Shown here one piece after another: positions 29,426 through 38,953 of a stretch of DNA of 64,000 nucleotides. The position numbers and the translations under genes are program-made. The notes beneath the pieces are model-generated. The model was not told the DNA's origin. It searched no databases and worked only from the letters and a program-made list of their open reading frames with translations. Origin of the DNA: Aquabacterium sp. (GTDB lineage: Bacteria; Pseudomonadota; Gammaproteobacteria; Burkholderiales; Burkholderiaceae_C); the NCBI GenBank assembly GCA_030654395.1, contig JAURXM010000111.1, forward strand, positions 18,951 to 82,950, read 5' to 3'. Every line of letters begins with the position of its first letter. Position 1 is the first letter of the stretch.

Positions 29426-30109
29426 ATGCTTGTCTCGCAACGCTGTGCTTTGTCCACCCTGACGCTGGCTCTTGGTTTTTTTGCTCAGACCGCTGCGCAA
29501 GCTGTTTTGCTGACTGAGCCTATCTCGCCCGCGCCGTTTGCAGATACCGCATTGGGCGGCACCACGGCTGCTTTGCGCCCTGAGCTGGCTGGCACGGTGC
29601 TGGAGGATGTGCTCACGCCATTTAGCTTCTCAGGCATCACAGGAACGGTGCAAAACCGCGTGGTGCGTGAAACAGCCTCAGGCACACTGGATTTTTATTG
29701 GAAGATCAACGTTGATGCCTCGTCCACAGGTGGGCGCGTTGGTGCGTTTCGTCTGGCCGATTTTGGTTACGCCAATTTGAAGGATGCTGATTGGCGCATG
29801 GATGGTTTGGGCATTGAGGCCCCGACAACGGGCCGCTTATTCAATGTGGCCGGCAATCCCGGTGGCGACATCAATTTCTTGTTGGACAGCGCCGTACCAG
29901 GGGGGGGCGCTTCGCGTTTCTTCTTTTTGCACACAGATGCGACCCAATACGCTCTGACGGCCAAGTACGACATGTTGACCGGTGGCTCTGAGCAGCTTTC
30001 GGCTATTTACAGCACCTTCGCACCTGCCGTGCCTGAGCCTTCAAGTTACGCCTTGACTGCGATGGGCATGGCCGTTGTGGCTGTGTACTTGCGTCGCAGA
30101 CGCACTTGA
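29426..30109 (+). CDS. PEP-CTERM sorted exported protein
   Basis: A 227-residue protein with a signal peptide (about residues 1-27, ending QTAAQA) and the sorting tail VPEPSSYALTAMGMAVVAVYL followed by RRRRT. The ATG at 29426 is preferred because a GGAG site sits 7 nt upstream; an ATG at 29414 overlaps that site. The mature region has no recognised domain. It is not closely related to the 7.5-9.3 kb pair outside the signal and tail. It lies between purB and pyrF. Confidence 0.87.
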   Translation: MLVSQRCALSTLTLALGFFAQTAAQAVLLTEPISPAPFADTALGGTTAALRPELAGTVLEDVLTPFSFSGITGTVQNRVVRETASGTLDFYWKINVDASSTGGRVGAFRLADFGYANLKDADWRMDGLGIEAPTTGRLFNVAGNPGGDINFLLDSAVPGGGASRFFFLHTDATQYALTAKYDMLTGGSEQLSAIYSTFAPAVPEPSSYALTAMGMAVVAVYLRRRRT

Positions 30110-30135
30110 GCCGAGCAAGCCGGTAAAATTCGCAA

Positions 30136-30975
30136 ATGAATTTCACCGACCAGCTCGCGCAAGCTCAGCGCCTGAACGATTCCTTGCTCTGCGTGGGCTT
30201 GGACCCCGACCCAGCCAAGTTCCCCGGCGCATGGAAGGGGCAGCCCGACCGGATCTATGATTTTTGCGCCGCCATCGTGGACGCAACCAAGGATTTGGTC
30301 TGTGCTTTCAAACCGCAGATTGCCTATTTCGCGGCCCATCGGGCTGAGGATCAATTAGAGCGACTGATGGCGCACATGCGCCGAGTTGCACCCTACGTCC
30401 CCGTGATTTTGGATGCCAAGCGCGGGGACATAGGCAGCACAGCCCAGCAGTACGCCCATGAGGCCTTCGACCGCTATCAGGCCGACGCCGTGACCTTGTC
30501 ACCGTTCATGGGGTTTGACACCATGGAGCCATTTTTACGCTACCCCGGCAAAGGCGTGATCTTGCTGTGCCGCACATCCAACCCCGGCGGCTCTGATCTG
30601 CAAAACCTGCGTTTGGCTGATGTGCCTGGCAACCCGCGTGTCTACGAGCACTTGGCGGCCCAAGCGCAAGGCCCGTGGAACACCAATGGCCAGATCGGCT
30701 TGGTCGTGGGTGCCACCTTCCCTGAAGAAATCGCCCGTGTGCGTGAACTGGCACCCACCCTGCCTTTGCTGATACCGGGTGTCGGGGCGCAGGGCGGTGA
30801 TGCCGCAGCCACGGTCAAGGCTGGCCTCAAGACCGACGCCAGCGGCGCCATCACGGGCACCATCATCGTCAACAGCTCCCGTGCGGTCCTGTACGCCAGC
30901 AGTGGGGATGACTTCGCAAGCGCAGGCCGTCAGGTGGCGCAAGACACGCGTTTGTTGCTCAATGCCGCACGCTAA
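30136..30975 (+). CDS. pyrF: Orotidine 5'-phosphate decarboxylase
   Basis: A 279-residue TIM-barrel enzyme that converts OMP to UMP, the last step of pyrimidine synthesis. The catalytic segment [15 protein letters not shown] carries the Asp/Lys network. The length and [17 protein letters not shown] mark the longer type 2 subfamily found in many beta-proteobacteria and actinobacteria. It starts 26 bp after the PEP-CTERM gene. Confidence 0.96.
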   Translation: MNFTDQLAQAQRLNDSLLCVGLDPDPAKFPGAWKGQPDRIYDFCAAIVDATKDLVCAFKPQIAYFAAHRAEDQLERLMAHMRRVAPYVPVILDAKRGDIGSTAQQYAHEAFDRYQADAVTLSPFMGFDTMEPFLRYPGKGVILLCRTSNPGGSDLQNLRLADVPGNPRVYEHLAAQAQGPWNTNGQIGLVVGATFPEEIARVRELAPTLPLLIPGVGAQGGDAAATVKAGLKTDASGAITGTIIVNSSRAVLYASSGDDFASAGRQVAQDTRLLLNAAR

Positions 30976-30989
30976 GCCTCGCTGATTGG

Positions 30990-32153
30990 ATGTTCCTCTT
31001 CCGGTTGTTGCTCAAAAATGCGTTCAGGTACCGCTTGCGCGCCTTGTTGACAATGATCGGTTTGGTCGTGGCCATTTCAGCATTCGGCCTGCTGCGCACG
31101 ATTGTGGATGCTTGGTATGCGGGCGTGGACGCCACATCGAGCACACGCTTGATCACGCGCAGTTCGATCTCACTGACCTTTCCCTTGCCCTTGAACTATG
31201 CCGAGCGCATCAAAGCGGCAGAGGGCGTCAGCGGTTTGTCCTGGGCTAACTGGTTTGGCGGGGTCTACATCACCGAGCGCAATTTCTTTGCGCAGTTCGC
31301 CATTGATCCCGCCAGTTATTTGGCCTTGTACCCTGAATTCGTTTTATCCGAGGCAGAGAAGACGGCCTTCTTTCGTGATCGCCAAGGCTGCATTGTGGGT
31401 CGCAAGCTGGCCCGCAAATTTGGCTGGAAGCTGGGCGACACCGTGGCTTTGCGCGGGACGATTTACCCCGGTACGTGGTCGTTCACCGTGCGCGGCATTT
31501 ATCAGGGCAAAGATGCAGGCACCGATGAGCAGCAGCTGTTCATCCACTGGAAGCTGCTGGCCGAGACCATCCGTGCCCGGGCGGGTGGTGGCGCTCAGGC
31601 CGATTACGTCGGTGTGTACGTGGTGGGTATCAAAAACCCAGACGATGCCCCAGTGGTATCGCAGCGCATTGACGAGTTGTTTAAAAACTCTTTGGCTGAA
31701 ACCTTGACTGAGACCGAGAAGGCCTTCCAGCTGGGTTTTGTGTCGATGAGCGAGGCCATTTTGCTGGCTGTTCAAGCGGTGAGCTTCATCATCATCTTGA
31801 TCATCATGGCCGTGATGGCCAACACGATGACGATGACAGCACGAGAGCGCATCGCCGAGTACGCCACGCTCAAGGCGCTGGGCTTTGCGCCGAGCTTTGT
31901 GGTTAAGTTGTTGCTGGGCGAGAGCTTGTTGATCGCGCTGATTGGTGGGGCGATGGGCATGGCGTTGACGTTCCCGCTCGCCCGCGCTTTTGTCAATGCG
32001 GCGGGCACCTTGTTCCCTATTTTCAATGTGTCTTGGGTGACCATGGCCTTGCAGTTGCTGGCTAGTTTGGTCGTTGGGGCGGTGGCGGCAGCGTGGCCAG
32101 CTTGGAAAATGTCGCGCATCGACATCGCACAAGGGCTCAAGCACGTGGCCTAG
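30990..32153 (+). CDS. FtsX/MacB-type ABC transporter permease, first of two
   Basis: A 387-residue protein with an N-terminal membrane helix, a periplasmic domain (about residues 40-260, MacB periplasmic core type), and three C-terminal helices with the FtsX motif TARERIAEYATLKALGFAPSFVVKLLLGESLLIALIGG. It begins 14 bp after pyrF and is followed by the beta-helix/cytochrome gene. A second, related permease lies beyond that gene. No ATPase gene is adjacent, so the energy subunit must be encoded elsewhere. Such permeases can move lipoproteins or act in envelope mechanics. Confidence 0.88.
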   Translation: MFLFRLLLKNAFRYRLRALLTMIGLVVAISAFGLLRTIVDAWYAGVDATSSTRLITRSSISLTFPLPLNYAERIKAAEGVSGLSWANWFGGVYITERNFFAQFAIDPASYLALYPEFVLSEAEKTAFFRDRQGCIVGRKLARKFGWKLGDTVALRGTIYPGTWSFTVRGIYQGKDAGTDEQQLFIHWKLLAETIRARAGGGAQADYVGVYVVGIKNPDDAPVVSQRIDELFKNSLAETLTETEKAFQLGFVSMSEAILLAVQAVSFIIILIIMAVMANTMTMTARERIAEYATLKALGFAPSFVVKLLLGESLLIALIGGAMGMALTFPLARAFVNAAGTLFPIFNVSWVTMALQLLASLVVGAVAAAWPAWKMSRIDIAQGLKHVA

Positions 32154-32280
32154 TCGGATGCGGTGCAGGCGATTTCATCGGGGTTTGCCCGTGAATATCT
32201 GTTAGTCGACAGTTGCATGGTGGTCTCTGGCATAGCCTGTAAGTATGAGTGGGCCATCGCCCGCATCGCTCGGAGGCTTC

Positions 32281-35094
32281 ATGCAAGATAAATTGAATTG
32301 GCTCGGCCGGATGGCCTTGCTCACCTGTCTGGGGGCCGCCGTGCTGCTTGGATCAACGACACAGGCCGTGGCCGCCACGACACCGGCGAAGGTGTTCCAC
32401 ATCACAGCAGGGCCGTCAGCCAATGACGAGGCCCAGAAAGCATTTTTCTATGCCAGCGAAGGTGACGTTGTTGAGTTCGGCGCAGGCACATTTGACTTTA
32501 AAAGCGGCCTGATTATCCAAGGTAAACGCGGGCTCACCATCCGGGGCGCTGGCCGCGACAAAACGCGCTTGAGCTTCTTGCGCAGCAATACCGCAGAGGG
32601 CATCAACGCATCACACTGCGAGGGCATCACCATTGAGGATCTAGAGGTCATCGACACGCCTGGCAACGGCATCCGCGTGTTCCGCTCCAAGTATGTGACT
32701 CTCAGACGCATCAAGGCGGGATGGACCGATGCAGACCCCATCAAGCCGGGCTACCAAACCAAACCCAGCAATGGCTTTTACGCCATCTACCCGGTGATGG
32801 TTCAGCAACTGTTGGTTGAGGACACCTATTCGTATGGCTCCGTGGATGCGGGCTTGTACGTGGGTCAGTCCAGCGATGTGATCATGCGCCGCAACGAGGC
32901 ACGCTACAACGTGATCGGCATCGAGATGGAGAACGTCCAGCGTGGTTTGGCTGAGCAAAATCTGGCTACCGAGAACACAGCGGGCTTCTTGGCCTACGAC
33001 TTAGAGGGCTTGTCTCAGTACGGTGAGGGCAGCATCGTGCGCTACAACCGTTTTGTGGGCAACAACGTCGACAACTTTGGCTCAGCAGGCTTCGTCAAAG
33101 ACGCACCACGCGGTACAGGCGCCATCATCGTGGCGCAAGACAACATCGAGTTCTATGGCAATGAGTTGGCTGACAACTGGGCCGCTGGCTTGTTGATCAT
33201 GAACTACGGGTTTGTGAACAGCAAGTCCACGGACCTCAAGCAAGACTGGTTCAATGAGGCGGTCAACGTCCATCACAACGTCTTCCGCAACAACGGCAAG
33301 AAGCTGCAAGCATTCGACCCCAATAACGCATCGACCACCTTGACCGCAGCGATTTTGCTCAAGGGCTTTGGCATATCAGCACACATCCTCACCGATGGTC
33401 AAGTAGACAAGCCCAATGGCTGCACCAAGTACCCGGTTGATCAAAATGGCATCCCTTTGAATCAGCCCAATGCGGTGGAAACATGGCGGGTCAATCCTCG
33501 CTTAACGACCTTGGGGGCGCCTAATTTTGGCATCAATGACCCTCAGCCACCTTGTCACTTCAATGGCTGGAAATTCAACACCGTACCGAACTGGTTGCTT
33601 GGCCCACAAACCAAGTTGAAGGAGGAATTCCGCGTTTGCATGAGCGACAACTCATTTGATGCAGCCGTACCGCCTTACCTTAACCTCAATATGCAAAACG
33701 GCGAATTGACGAACTTGCGCAACTTCTTGCTTGGCGACCGCAATATGGGCAAGTTGGCCTGCAAGCTCAAAGCGGTCAAAGAGCCGACAGTCAACTTGCC
33801 TTATGTGTTGCCTGATAACGCGGTGCGTCAGCCTTCCATGGAAGAGTCTGCACGTGTGTGCGGCGCTGCTGCACGCAACAAGCTGAACCTTGACTTGGCG
33901 GCTACCTACAACTGCCCCACACTCGATCAATACGGCTTGTTCCAAGATGAGCAAGACCCACGCAGCAAGCCCATGGGCACGGGCATGCCGTTTGAGCTGA
34001 CATCGACCTTGTTCACCAACTACGCCAGCAAGTACCGCTTTGTCTTTATCCCTCAGGGCAAGCAAGCGCAGTACCGCGATACCAAGACGGGCTTTCAAAC
34101 AAGCAAGCCCGCTGGCGTGACCGATGGCCCGTGGTACCCCGCAGGTGACTTGTCGGCACAAAGCTTGGCCACCTTGTCCTTCCCAACGGGCACGGTGATC
34201 GCCAAGACCTTCAGCTTCCGCCGTGAAGATGCGTCTGGCAACTTGATCAATGAAGATTTGATCGAGACACGCTTGCTGATCAAGCGAAATGGTGCCAATG
34301 GTCCCTACTGGGCTGGTCTGCCTTACGTGTGGGAAAAAGATGCCACATCAGGCAAGCTGGTGGCGCGCCTGACACCTCAGGGCAAGGAGCTGACTGGCAG
34401 CTACGACTATCAGGATCATGATCCTGATGTCAAGGATGCCAATGGCCAGCGCGCACGTTACAAGGGTGAGGTCAAGCAGTACGGCGTGCCCTCAGCGATG
34501 GCTTGCGTGGTTTGCCACGGCAATGAGCGCGCAGGTGAGGCCGGTGCGGTGCCAATTGGCCCGAAGGTGAAGTTCCTCAACCGCACGAATGCGGCGCTGG
34601 GCAACCAAAACCAGCTGCAATACATGAAGGCGGCGGGCCTCTTGTCCGGCTTGCCAGAATCCTTCGCGGGTGTAGAGAAGGCACCGCGCTGGAACGTGCC
34701 GGGTGATGTGGTCGGTAAGCCTGCTGGCACCCCAGCCGATGTGCAAGCCCGTGCCCGTGCTTATTTGGAGGCCAATTGCGCGTCTTGCCACAACCCGGCC
34801 GGTGAGGCGTCCAACTCAGGCTTGTTCTTGAGCTCAGCGACACCGCTCAATACCCAAAGTGGGGTCTGCAAGAAGCCGGTTGCTGCTGGCCGTGGCGCAG
34901 GCGGGATGTTGTATGACATCGTGCCTGGCAAGCCAGAAGAGTCTATCTTGCTGTATCGCTTGGCATCGGCTGAGAACGGTGTGCGCATGCCCACGTTGGG
35001 CCGTGTCGTGGCTCATGCCGAAGGCGCCACTTTCATCCGCGACTGGATCAAGGTCATGCAACCTGATGAGAACTCAGGCGACGTCTGTAAATAA
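32281..35094 (+). CDS. Secreted parallel beta-helix protein fused to SO2930/HNE_0200-type di-heme cytochrome c
   Basis: A 937-residue protein starting at the ATG at 32281, which has a GGAGG site 6 nt upstream. A signal peptide ends near TQAVAA. Residues about 40-340 form a right-handed parallel beta-helix (DVVEFGAGTFDF, GITIEDLEVIDTPGNGIRVF, SSDVIMRRNEARYNVIGIEMEN). From about residue 585 the sequence matches the SO2930/HNE_0200 family (QYGLFQDEQDP, LTSTLFTNYASKYRFVFIP). It has two heme c motifs, CVVCH at 742 and CASCH at 833. In other bacteria these parts are, as I recall, usually separate neighbouring genes. FtsX permeases flank it on both sides. Its function is unknown; a periplasmic or surface redox role is likely. 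Confidence 0.88.
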   Translation: MQDKLNWLGRMALLTCLGAAVLLGSTTQAVAATTPAKVFHITAGPSANDEAQKAFFYASEGDVVEFGAGTFDFKSGLIIQGKRGLTIRGAGRDKTRLSFLRSNTAEGINASHCEGITIEDLEVIDTPGNGIRVFRSKYVTLRRIKAGWTDADPIKPGYQTKPSNGFYAIYPVMVQQLLVEDTYSYGSVDAGLYVGQSSDVIMRRNEARYNVIGIEMENVQRGLAEQNLATENTAGFLAYDLEGLSQYGEGSIVRYNRFVGNNVDNFGSAGFVKDAPRGTGAIIVAQDNIEFYGNELADNWAAGLLIMNYGFVNSKSTDLKQDWFNEAVNVHHNVFRNNGKKLQAFDPNNASTTLTAAILLKGFGISAHILTDGQVDKPNGCTKYPVDQNGIPLNQPNAVETWRVNPRLTTLGAPNFGINDPQPPCHFNGWKFNTVPNWLLGPQTKLKEEFRVCMSDNSFDAAVPPYLNLNMQNGELTNLRNFLLGDRNMGKLACKLKAVKEPTVNLPYVLPDNAVRQPSMEESARVCGAAARNKLNLDLAATYNCPTLDQYGLFQDEQDPRSKPMGTGMPFELTSTLFTNYASKYRFVFIPQGKQAQYRDTKTGFQTSKPAGVTDGPWYPAGDLSAQSLATLSFPTGTVIAKTFSFRREDASGNLINEDLIETRLLIKRNGANGPYWAGLPYVWEKDATSGKLVARLTPQGKELTGSYDYQDHDPDVKDANGQRARYKGEVKQYGVPSAMACVVCHGNERAGEAGAVPIGPKVKFLNRTNAALGNQNQLQYMKAAGLLSGLPESFAGVEKAPRWNVPGDVVGKPAGTPADVQARARAYLEANCASCHNPAGEASNSGLFLSSATPLNTQSGVCKKPVAAGRGAGGMLYDIVPGKPEESILLYRLASAENGVRMPTLGRVVAHAEGATFIRDWIKVMQPDENSGDVCK

Positions 35095-35146
35095 CAGCTA
35101 AAGAGTTGGAGGACTCGGCGGTGTCCGTGAGGTCGATAATGGCCTC

Positions 35147-36322
35147 ATGGCCCGCCGTTTTGTCCCTTTGAGCTACATCGCACGCAACCTGTGGGTGCGT
35201 CGCGTGACCACGTTGTTGACGGCAGCGGGTATGGGCTTGGTTGTCTATGTCTTTGCCACCGTGCTCATGATGAGCGAGGGCATCCGTGCCACCTTGGTCG
35301 CCACCGGCCAGCCCGACAACGTGATGGTCTTGCGCAAGGGCGCAGGCGCTGAGATCAATTCCGGCATTGCACGCAGCCAAGCTGCGGTGATCGCGAGTCA
35401 GCTTGACATCGCCACCGATGCTCAGGGCAACCGATTGGTGTCCAAAGAGCCCGTGGTGCTCAACACCCTACCCAAACGCAGCAATGGCAAGCCCAGCAAC
35501 GTCACGGTACGCGGCACCTCTGCCATGGGTGTGGCCTTGCGGCCGCAGGTTCACATCATCCAAGGCCGCATGTTCAGGCCGGGCACCAGCGAGATCATTA
35601 CCGGCAAAGCCATTGCCAAAGGTTTTGCCGGTGCTGGGCTGGGTGAGCACATGCGCTTTGGCGGTCGCGACTGGTTGGTTGTGGGTGTGTTTGACGCCGC
35701 CCGAAGCGGGTTTGACTCTGAAGTCTGGGGTGACAGCGATCAGATGATGCAGGCCTTTCGCCGCAACGCCTACTCCAGCGTGGTGTTCAGGCTGGCTGAT
35801 GTGCGTGCCTTCGATCAGGTTAAAGCCAGGCTGGATGATGACCCTCGCCTGACCTTGGAGGCCAAGCGCGAAGTCGTTTTTTACGCGGAGCAATCCGAGG
35901 CCTTGGCCACGTTCATTCGTTTGCTGGGTTTGGCTTTGGCCGTTATTTTCTCGATCGGGGCGGTGGTGGGCGCCATGATCACGATGTTCGCATCCGTCGC
36001 CTCCCGCATCGGGGAGATCGGCACCTTGCGTGCGCTCGGGTTCAGACGCACAGCGGTGCTGTCGGCCTTTCTGGGTGAGTCCCTGTTGCTGGCCTTGGTC
36101 GGTGGCGTGATGGGGTTGGCTGGTGCAGCCGTGATGCAAACGGTCAATATCTCGACTGTGAACTTTCAGACCTTTTCTGAATTGGCTTTTCAGTTCACAC
36201 TGACCAAACACATTGCGGCGCAGTCCATTGCTTTTGCGTTGATCATGGGCTTGGTTGGCGGTTTCATACCTGCTTGGCGCGCCGCACGCATGAAGATCGT
36301 TGATTGTTTGAGGCAAGCCTGA
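35147..36322 (+). CDS. FtsX/MacB-type ABC transporter permease, second of two
   Basis: A 391-residue permease with an N-terminal helix (residues about 22-45), a periplasmic domain, and C-terminal helices carrying ASRIGEIGTLRALGFRRTAVLSAFLGESLLLALVGG. It differs clearly from the permease at 30990, so the two could form a heterodimer. It follows the beta-helix/cytochrome gene by 52 bp in the same direction. The ATPase partner is not in the window. Confidence 0.88.
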   Translation: MARRFVPLSYIARNLWVRRVTTLLTAAGMGLVVYVFATVLMMSEGIRATLVATGQPDNVMVLRKGAGAEINSGIARSQAAVIASQLDIATDAQGNRLVSKEPVVLNTLPKRSNGKPSNVTVRGTSAMGVALRPQVHIIQGRMFRPGTSEIITGKAIAKGFAGAGLGEHMRFGGRDWLVVGVFDAARSGFDSEVWGDSDQMMQAFRRNAYSSVVFRLADVRAFDQVKARLDDDPRLTLEAKREVVFYAEQSEALATFIRLLGLALAVIFSIGAVVGAMITMFASVASRIGEIGTLRALGFRRTAVLSAFLGESLLLALVGGVMGLAGAAVMQTVNISTVNFQTFSELAFQFTLTKHIAAQSIAFALIMGLVGGFIPAWRAARMKIVDCLRQA

Positions 36323-36346
36323 TTAGCCACACCAAGGAGACACACT

Positions 36347-37240
36347 ATGCACCTTTGCACCTATGAGTTAGATGGCCAGACCCAAGTCGGCTTGGTCCAT
36401 GGCTCGGGTATCGTCAACCTCAGCGAGGCTTTGGGAGACGCTTTGTCTGCGCATCAACCCATGATCGACCTGATCACGCGTTGGCCTGAGTTGCGTGGCC
36501 GCGTTGCTGACTTGATTGATGCGCCAGCGCAAGCCCAGATCGAGCACGTGCACTTGTTGGCCCCCGTGCCGCGACCGGGTAAAACGCTGGCCATTGGGTT
36601 GAACTACTTGGATCACGTTCAAGAAAACATCATGGGTGAACGCCGCGCGGTGCCGGAGCACCAAGTGTGGTTCACCAAGCTGGCCAACGCCATCAATGGC
36701 CCGTTTGATGAGATTGTTTTGCCGCGCATCTCCAGCATGACCGATTACGAGGCTGAGATGGTGGCCATCATTGGTCAGCGCTGTCGGCATGTGCCGCGTG
36801 ACAAAGCCCGCGAGGTCGTCTTTGGTTACTGCGTGGGCAACGATGTTTCGGTGCGCGATATCCAAAAGCGCACATCGCAATGGACACTGGGAAAGTCGTT
36901 CGACACGCATGCGCCCTTTGGGCCGTGGATCACGACGGCCGATGAGTTGGATGATCCCCATGCGTTGGATGTGCGCTGCTGGGTCAACGGTGAGCTGCGC
37001 CAAAGCAGCAACACGCGCTTGATGATCCACAATATTTGGGATCAGATTGCACAGCTCAGTCAGGTGATGACGCTGGAGCCGGGCGATGTGATCTTCACCG
37101 GCACCTGTAGCGGTGTCGGTTCGGCTTTTGATCCACCTAAGTTCTTGAAGCACGGCGATACCGTGCGTGTTGAGATCGAAGGCTTGGGCGCCATCGTGGC
37201 ACGCTGTGTCGATGAAGACGAAGGTGCCGCCTTAGGCTGA
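36347..37240 (+). CDS. Fumarylacetoacetate hydrolase family protein
   Basis: A 297-residue FAH-fold protein. The metal-binding acidic cluster (SSMTDYEAEMVAIIG, NDVSVRD) and the C-terminal GDVIFTGTCSGVG are typical of acylpyruvases, isomerases and hydrolases of this family. The substrate cannot be predicted. Its 3' end overlaps the convergent TetR gene by 9 nt. Confidence 0.9.
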   Translation: MHLCTYELDGQTQVGLVHGSGIVNLSEALGDALSAHQPMIDLITRWPELRGRVADLIDAPAQAQIEHVHLLAPVPRPGKTLAIGLNYLDHVQENIMGERRAVPEHQVWFTKLANAINGPFDEIVLPRISSMTDYEAEMVAIIGQRCRHVPRDKAREVVFGYCVGNDVSVRDIQKRTSQWTLGKSFDTHAPFGPWITTADELDDPHALDVRCWVNGELRQSSNTRLMIHNIWDQIAQLSQVMTLEPGDVIFTGTCSGVGSAFDPPKFLKHGDTVRVEIEGLGAIVARCVDEDEGAALG

Positions 37241-37888
37241 GCTAGGTGGGGGCATCACGGGAGCCACGATGGGTGCGTCTAAGGCGCTCAGAACAGCTTG
37301 TACAAAGGCCGTCACCGTGGGGGTGAGGTCGCTCAAGTGGTCCGCTTGACCTTGCTCGATGGCCTGCAGGATCAGCTCGTTGATGCCGCCGACCACGGCC
37401 GTGGCCATCGCCGGGCTTAATGGCTTTTTCAGTGGCTCCAGTACGCGAAATGCGTCGACCTGCATGATCAAAAAATCAGCAAAGCGCTGCCACAAACGGC
37501 GACGCAAGGCCAGTCCGGCAGGGCCGATACTGAGCAGGTCGATGTACAGCGCTTGAACGAGTGCTGGTTGCGTCTCTAGGCTGCTTAAAAAAGCGTGCGT
37601 CACGCTGCGCAACTGCGCAACCCAGTCCTCACCGAACTGGTAGCTGGCCGCAATCAGCGCCAAGGTTTGCTCACTCAGGCGCTCACCCAGTGCCAGTAGA
37701 CAGGCATCTTTGCTCTCGAAGTGCTCATAAAACGTGCGCTTGGAGACACGGGCACGCGCCACGATGTCGGCGATCGTGAGTTCGGTGTAGGCGCGATCGA
37801 CCAAGGCCGCAGCCAAGCCGTCAAGCAAACGAGGGCGGTAGGGCGTGGCTTGGGGTGAGGGGTTGCGGACGAGGTTGGGGGGAGCCAT
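37232..37888 (-). CDS. TetR family transcriptional regulator
   Basis: A 218-residue protein with a TetR helix-turn-helix (ELTIADIVARARVSKRTFYEHFESKDACLLAL, residues about 36-67) and a helical ligand domain. It is divergent from the cytochrome operon at 38041 and convergent with the FAH-family gene. The target is unknown. A small inverted repeat, AGCGATG/CATCGCT (37933-37951), lies in the divergent region. Confidence 0.88.
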   Translation of the reverse strand: MAPPNLVRNPSPQATPYRPRLLDGLAAALVDRAYTELTIADIVARARVSKRTFYEHFESKDACLLALGERLSEQTLALIAASYQFGEDWVAQLRSVTHAFLSSLETQPALVQALYIDLLSIGPAGLALRRRLWQRFADFLIMQVDAFRVLEPLKKPLSPAMATAVVGGINELILQAIEQGQADHLSDLTPTVTAFVQAVLSALDAPIVAPVMPPPSSA

Positions 37889-37989
37889 GATTTTTTGTGA
37901 GCATCATGGTACACGCCTTATTTCGCCCAAAAAGCGATGAACAGCATCGCTGCGCCGATGAACGCGCCGACCTCATAGCGCTCGACCGT

Positions 37990-38006
37990 TTTAAGAAAGC
38001 CCTAAG
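37990..38006 (+). promoter_or_regulatory. PmrA/QseB-like direct repeat at the head of the cytochrome-two-component operon
   Basis: TTTAAG, 5 nt, CCTAAG gives half-sites 11 bp apart, as for PmrA/QseB-type OmpR-family regulators (consensus near CTTAAG-N5-CTTAAG). A weak -10 (CATCAT, 38017-38022) follows. The response regulator of this operon belongs to that type, so autoregulation is a reasonable inference. Confidence 0.45.
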
Positions 38007-38040
38007 ACGCCCTCGGCATCATGGCCATCAAGGAGTCGCT

Positions 38041-38448
38041 ATGAACCCATTCATCCATATCCGTCGGCTGTCGGCCGCCATCGTCGTCGCCCTGTGCCTG
38101 ACGCTAGGTGCCCATGCCGATACGCCCGCCCAGTTGTTGAATCAGTACAGCGCACAAGCGGGTGTACGCCCGAACCCCGAACAAGGCAGGCTGTTTTTCA
38201 ACGCCAGCCATGGACGTGACTGGCGCTGTGCCTCATGTCATGGCGAGGTGCCCACGCAAACCGGCAAGCATGCCTCAACGGGTAAGCCCATCGGCCCCAT
38301 GGCGCCCGCCTTCAATCCAGCGCGTTTTACCGACGCGGCCAAGGTTGAAAAGTGGTTCCGCCGCAATTGCAATGACGTCGCGGGCAGAGCTTGCACCGCC
38401 GCCGAAAAAGCCGATGTGTTGAGTTGGTTATTGACGCTCAAAATCTGA
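38041..38448 (+). CDS. DUF1924 family cytochrome c (SHP-like oxygen-binding heme protein)
   Basis: A 135-residue exported monoheme cytochrome. The signal peptide is at about residues 1-28 (ending GAHA), the heme site is CASCH, and RRNCNDVAG holds the Asn that serves as unusual distal heme ligand in the sphaeroides heme protein. AAGGAG lies 6 nt before the ATG at 38041. SHP-type proteins bind O2 or NO and occur next to a di-heme cytochrome and a cytochrome b, as here. Confidence 0.9.
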   Translation: MNPFIHIRRLSAAIVVALCLTLGAHADTPAQLLNQYSAQAGVRPNPEQGRLFFNASHGRDWRCASCHGEVPTQTGKHASTGKPIGPMAPAFNPARFTDAAKVEKWFRRNCNDVAGRACTAAEKADVLSWLLTLKI

Positions 38449-38464
38449 ACCGAAAGGCCCCACC

Positions 38465-38953
38465 ATGCGCAAACCATTGCACCCTTTGATCCACCAGACG
38501 ATCTGGGTGGTGGCCGTTTCAGCCAGCTTGATCGGCGCTGCCGTGGCAGATAAAGACAAGCGCGCCACACGCGTCCCTTTGCTGCCCAAATACCAGCAAG
38601 AGTGCGCCGCCTGCCATGTCGCCTATCCACCTGGCTTGTTGCCTGCGGCATCGTGGCAACGTGTCGTGAGCGGCTTGTCTCGGCACTATGGTACGGACGC
38701 CTCAGTTGACCCCGCTACCGCCAAGCAATTGTCCGCATGGCTGACCGCCAACGCAGGCAGCGGTCGACACGCTCGCCAAGCGCCACCTGAAGACCGCATT
38801 ACCAAGTCCGCGTGGTTCCTGCGCGAACACGATGAGGTATCCGCAGGCACGTGGCAGCGTCCCGCCATCAAGAGCGCGGCCAATTGTGCGGCCTGCCACA
38901 CCGGTGCAGAACAAGGAGATTTCAATGAGCACACCGTCCACATCCCCCGCTAA
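38465..38953 (+). CDS. Di-heme cytochrome c (DHC family)
   Basis: A 162-residue exported cytochrome with two heme motifs, CAACH (near residue 44) and CAACH (near residue 140), and the DHC pattern LLPAASWQRVVSGLSRHYG. It sits between the SHP-like gene and the cytochrome b561 gene and overlaps the latter by 29 nt. It probably carries electrons between the membrane cytochrome b and the SHP-like protein. Confidence 0.9.
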   Translation: MRKPLHPLIHQTIWVVAVSASLIGAAVADKDKRATRVPLLPKYQQECAACHVAYPPGLLPAASWQRVVSGLSRHYGTDASVDPATAKQLSAWLTANAGSGRHARQAPPEDRITKSAWFLREHDEVSAGTWQRPAIKSAANCAACHTGAEQGDFNEHTVHIPR

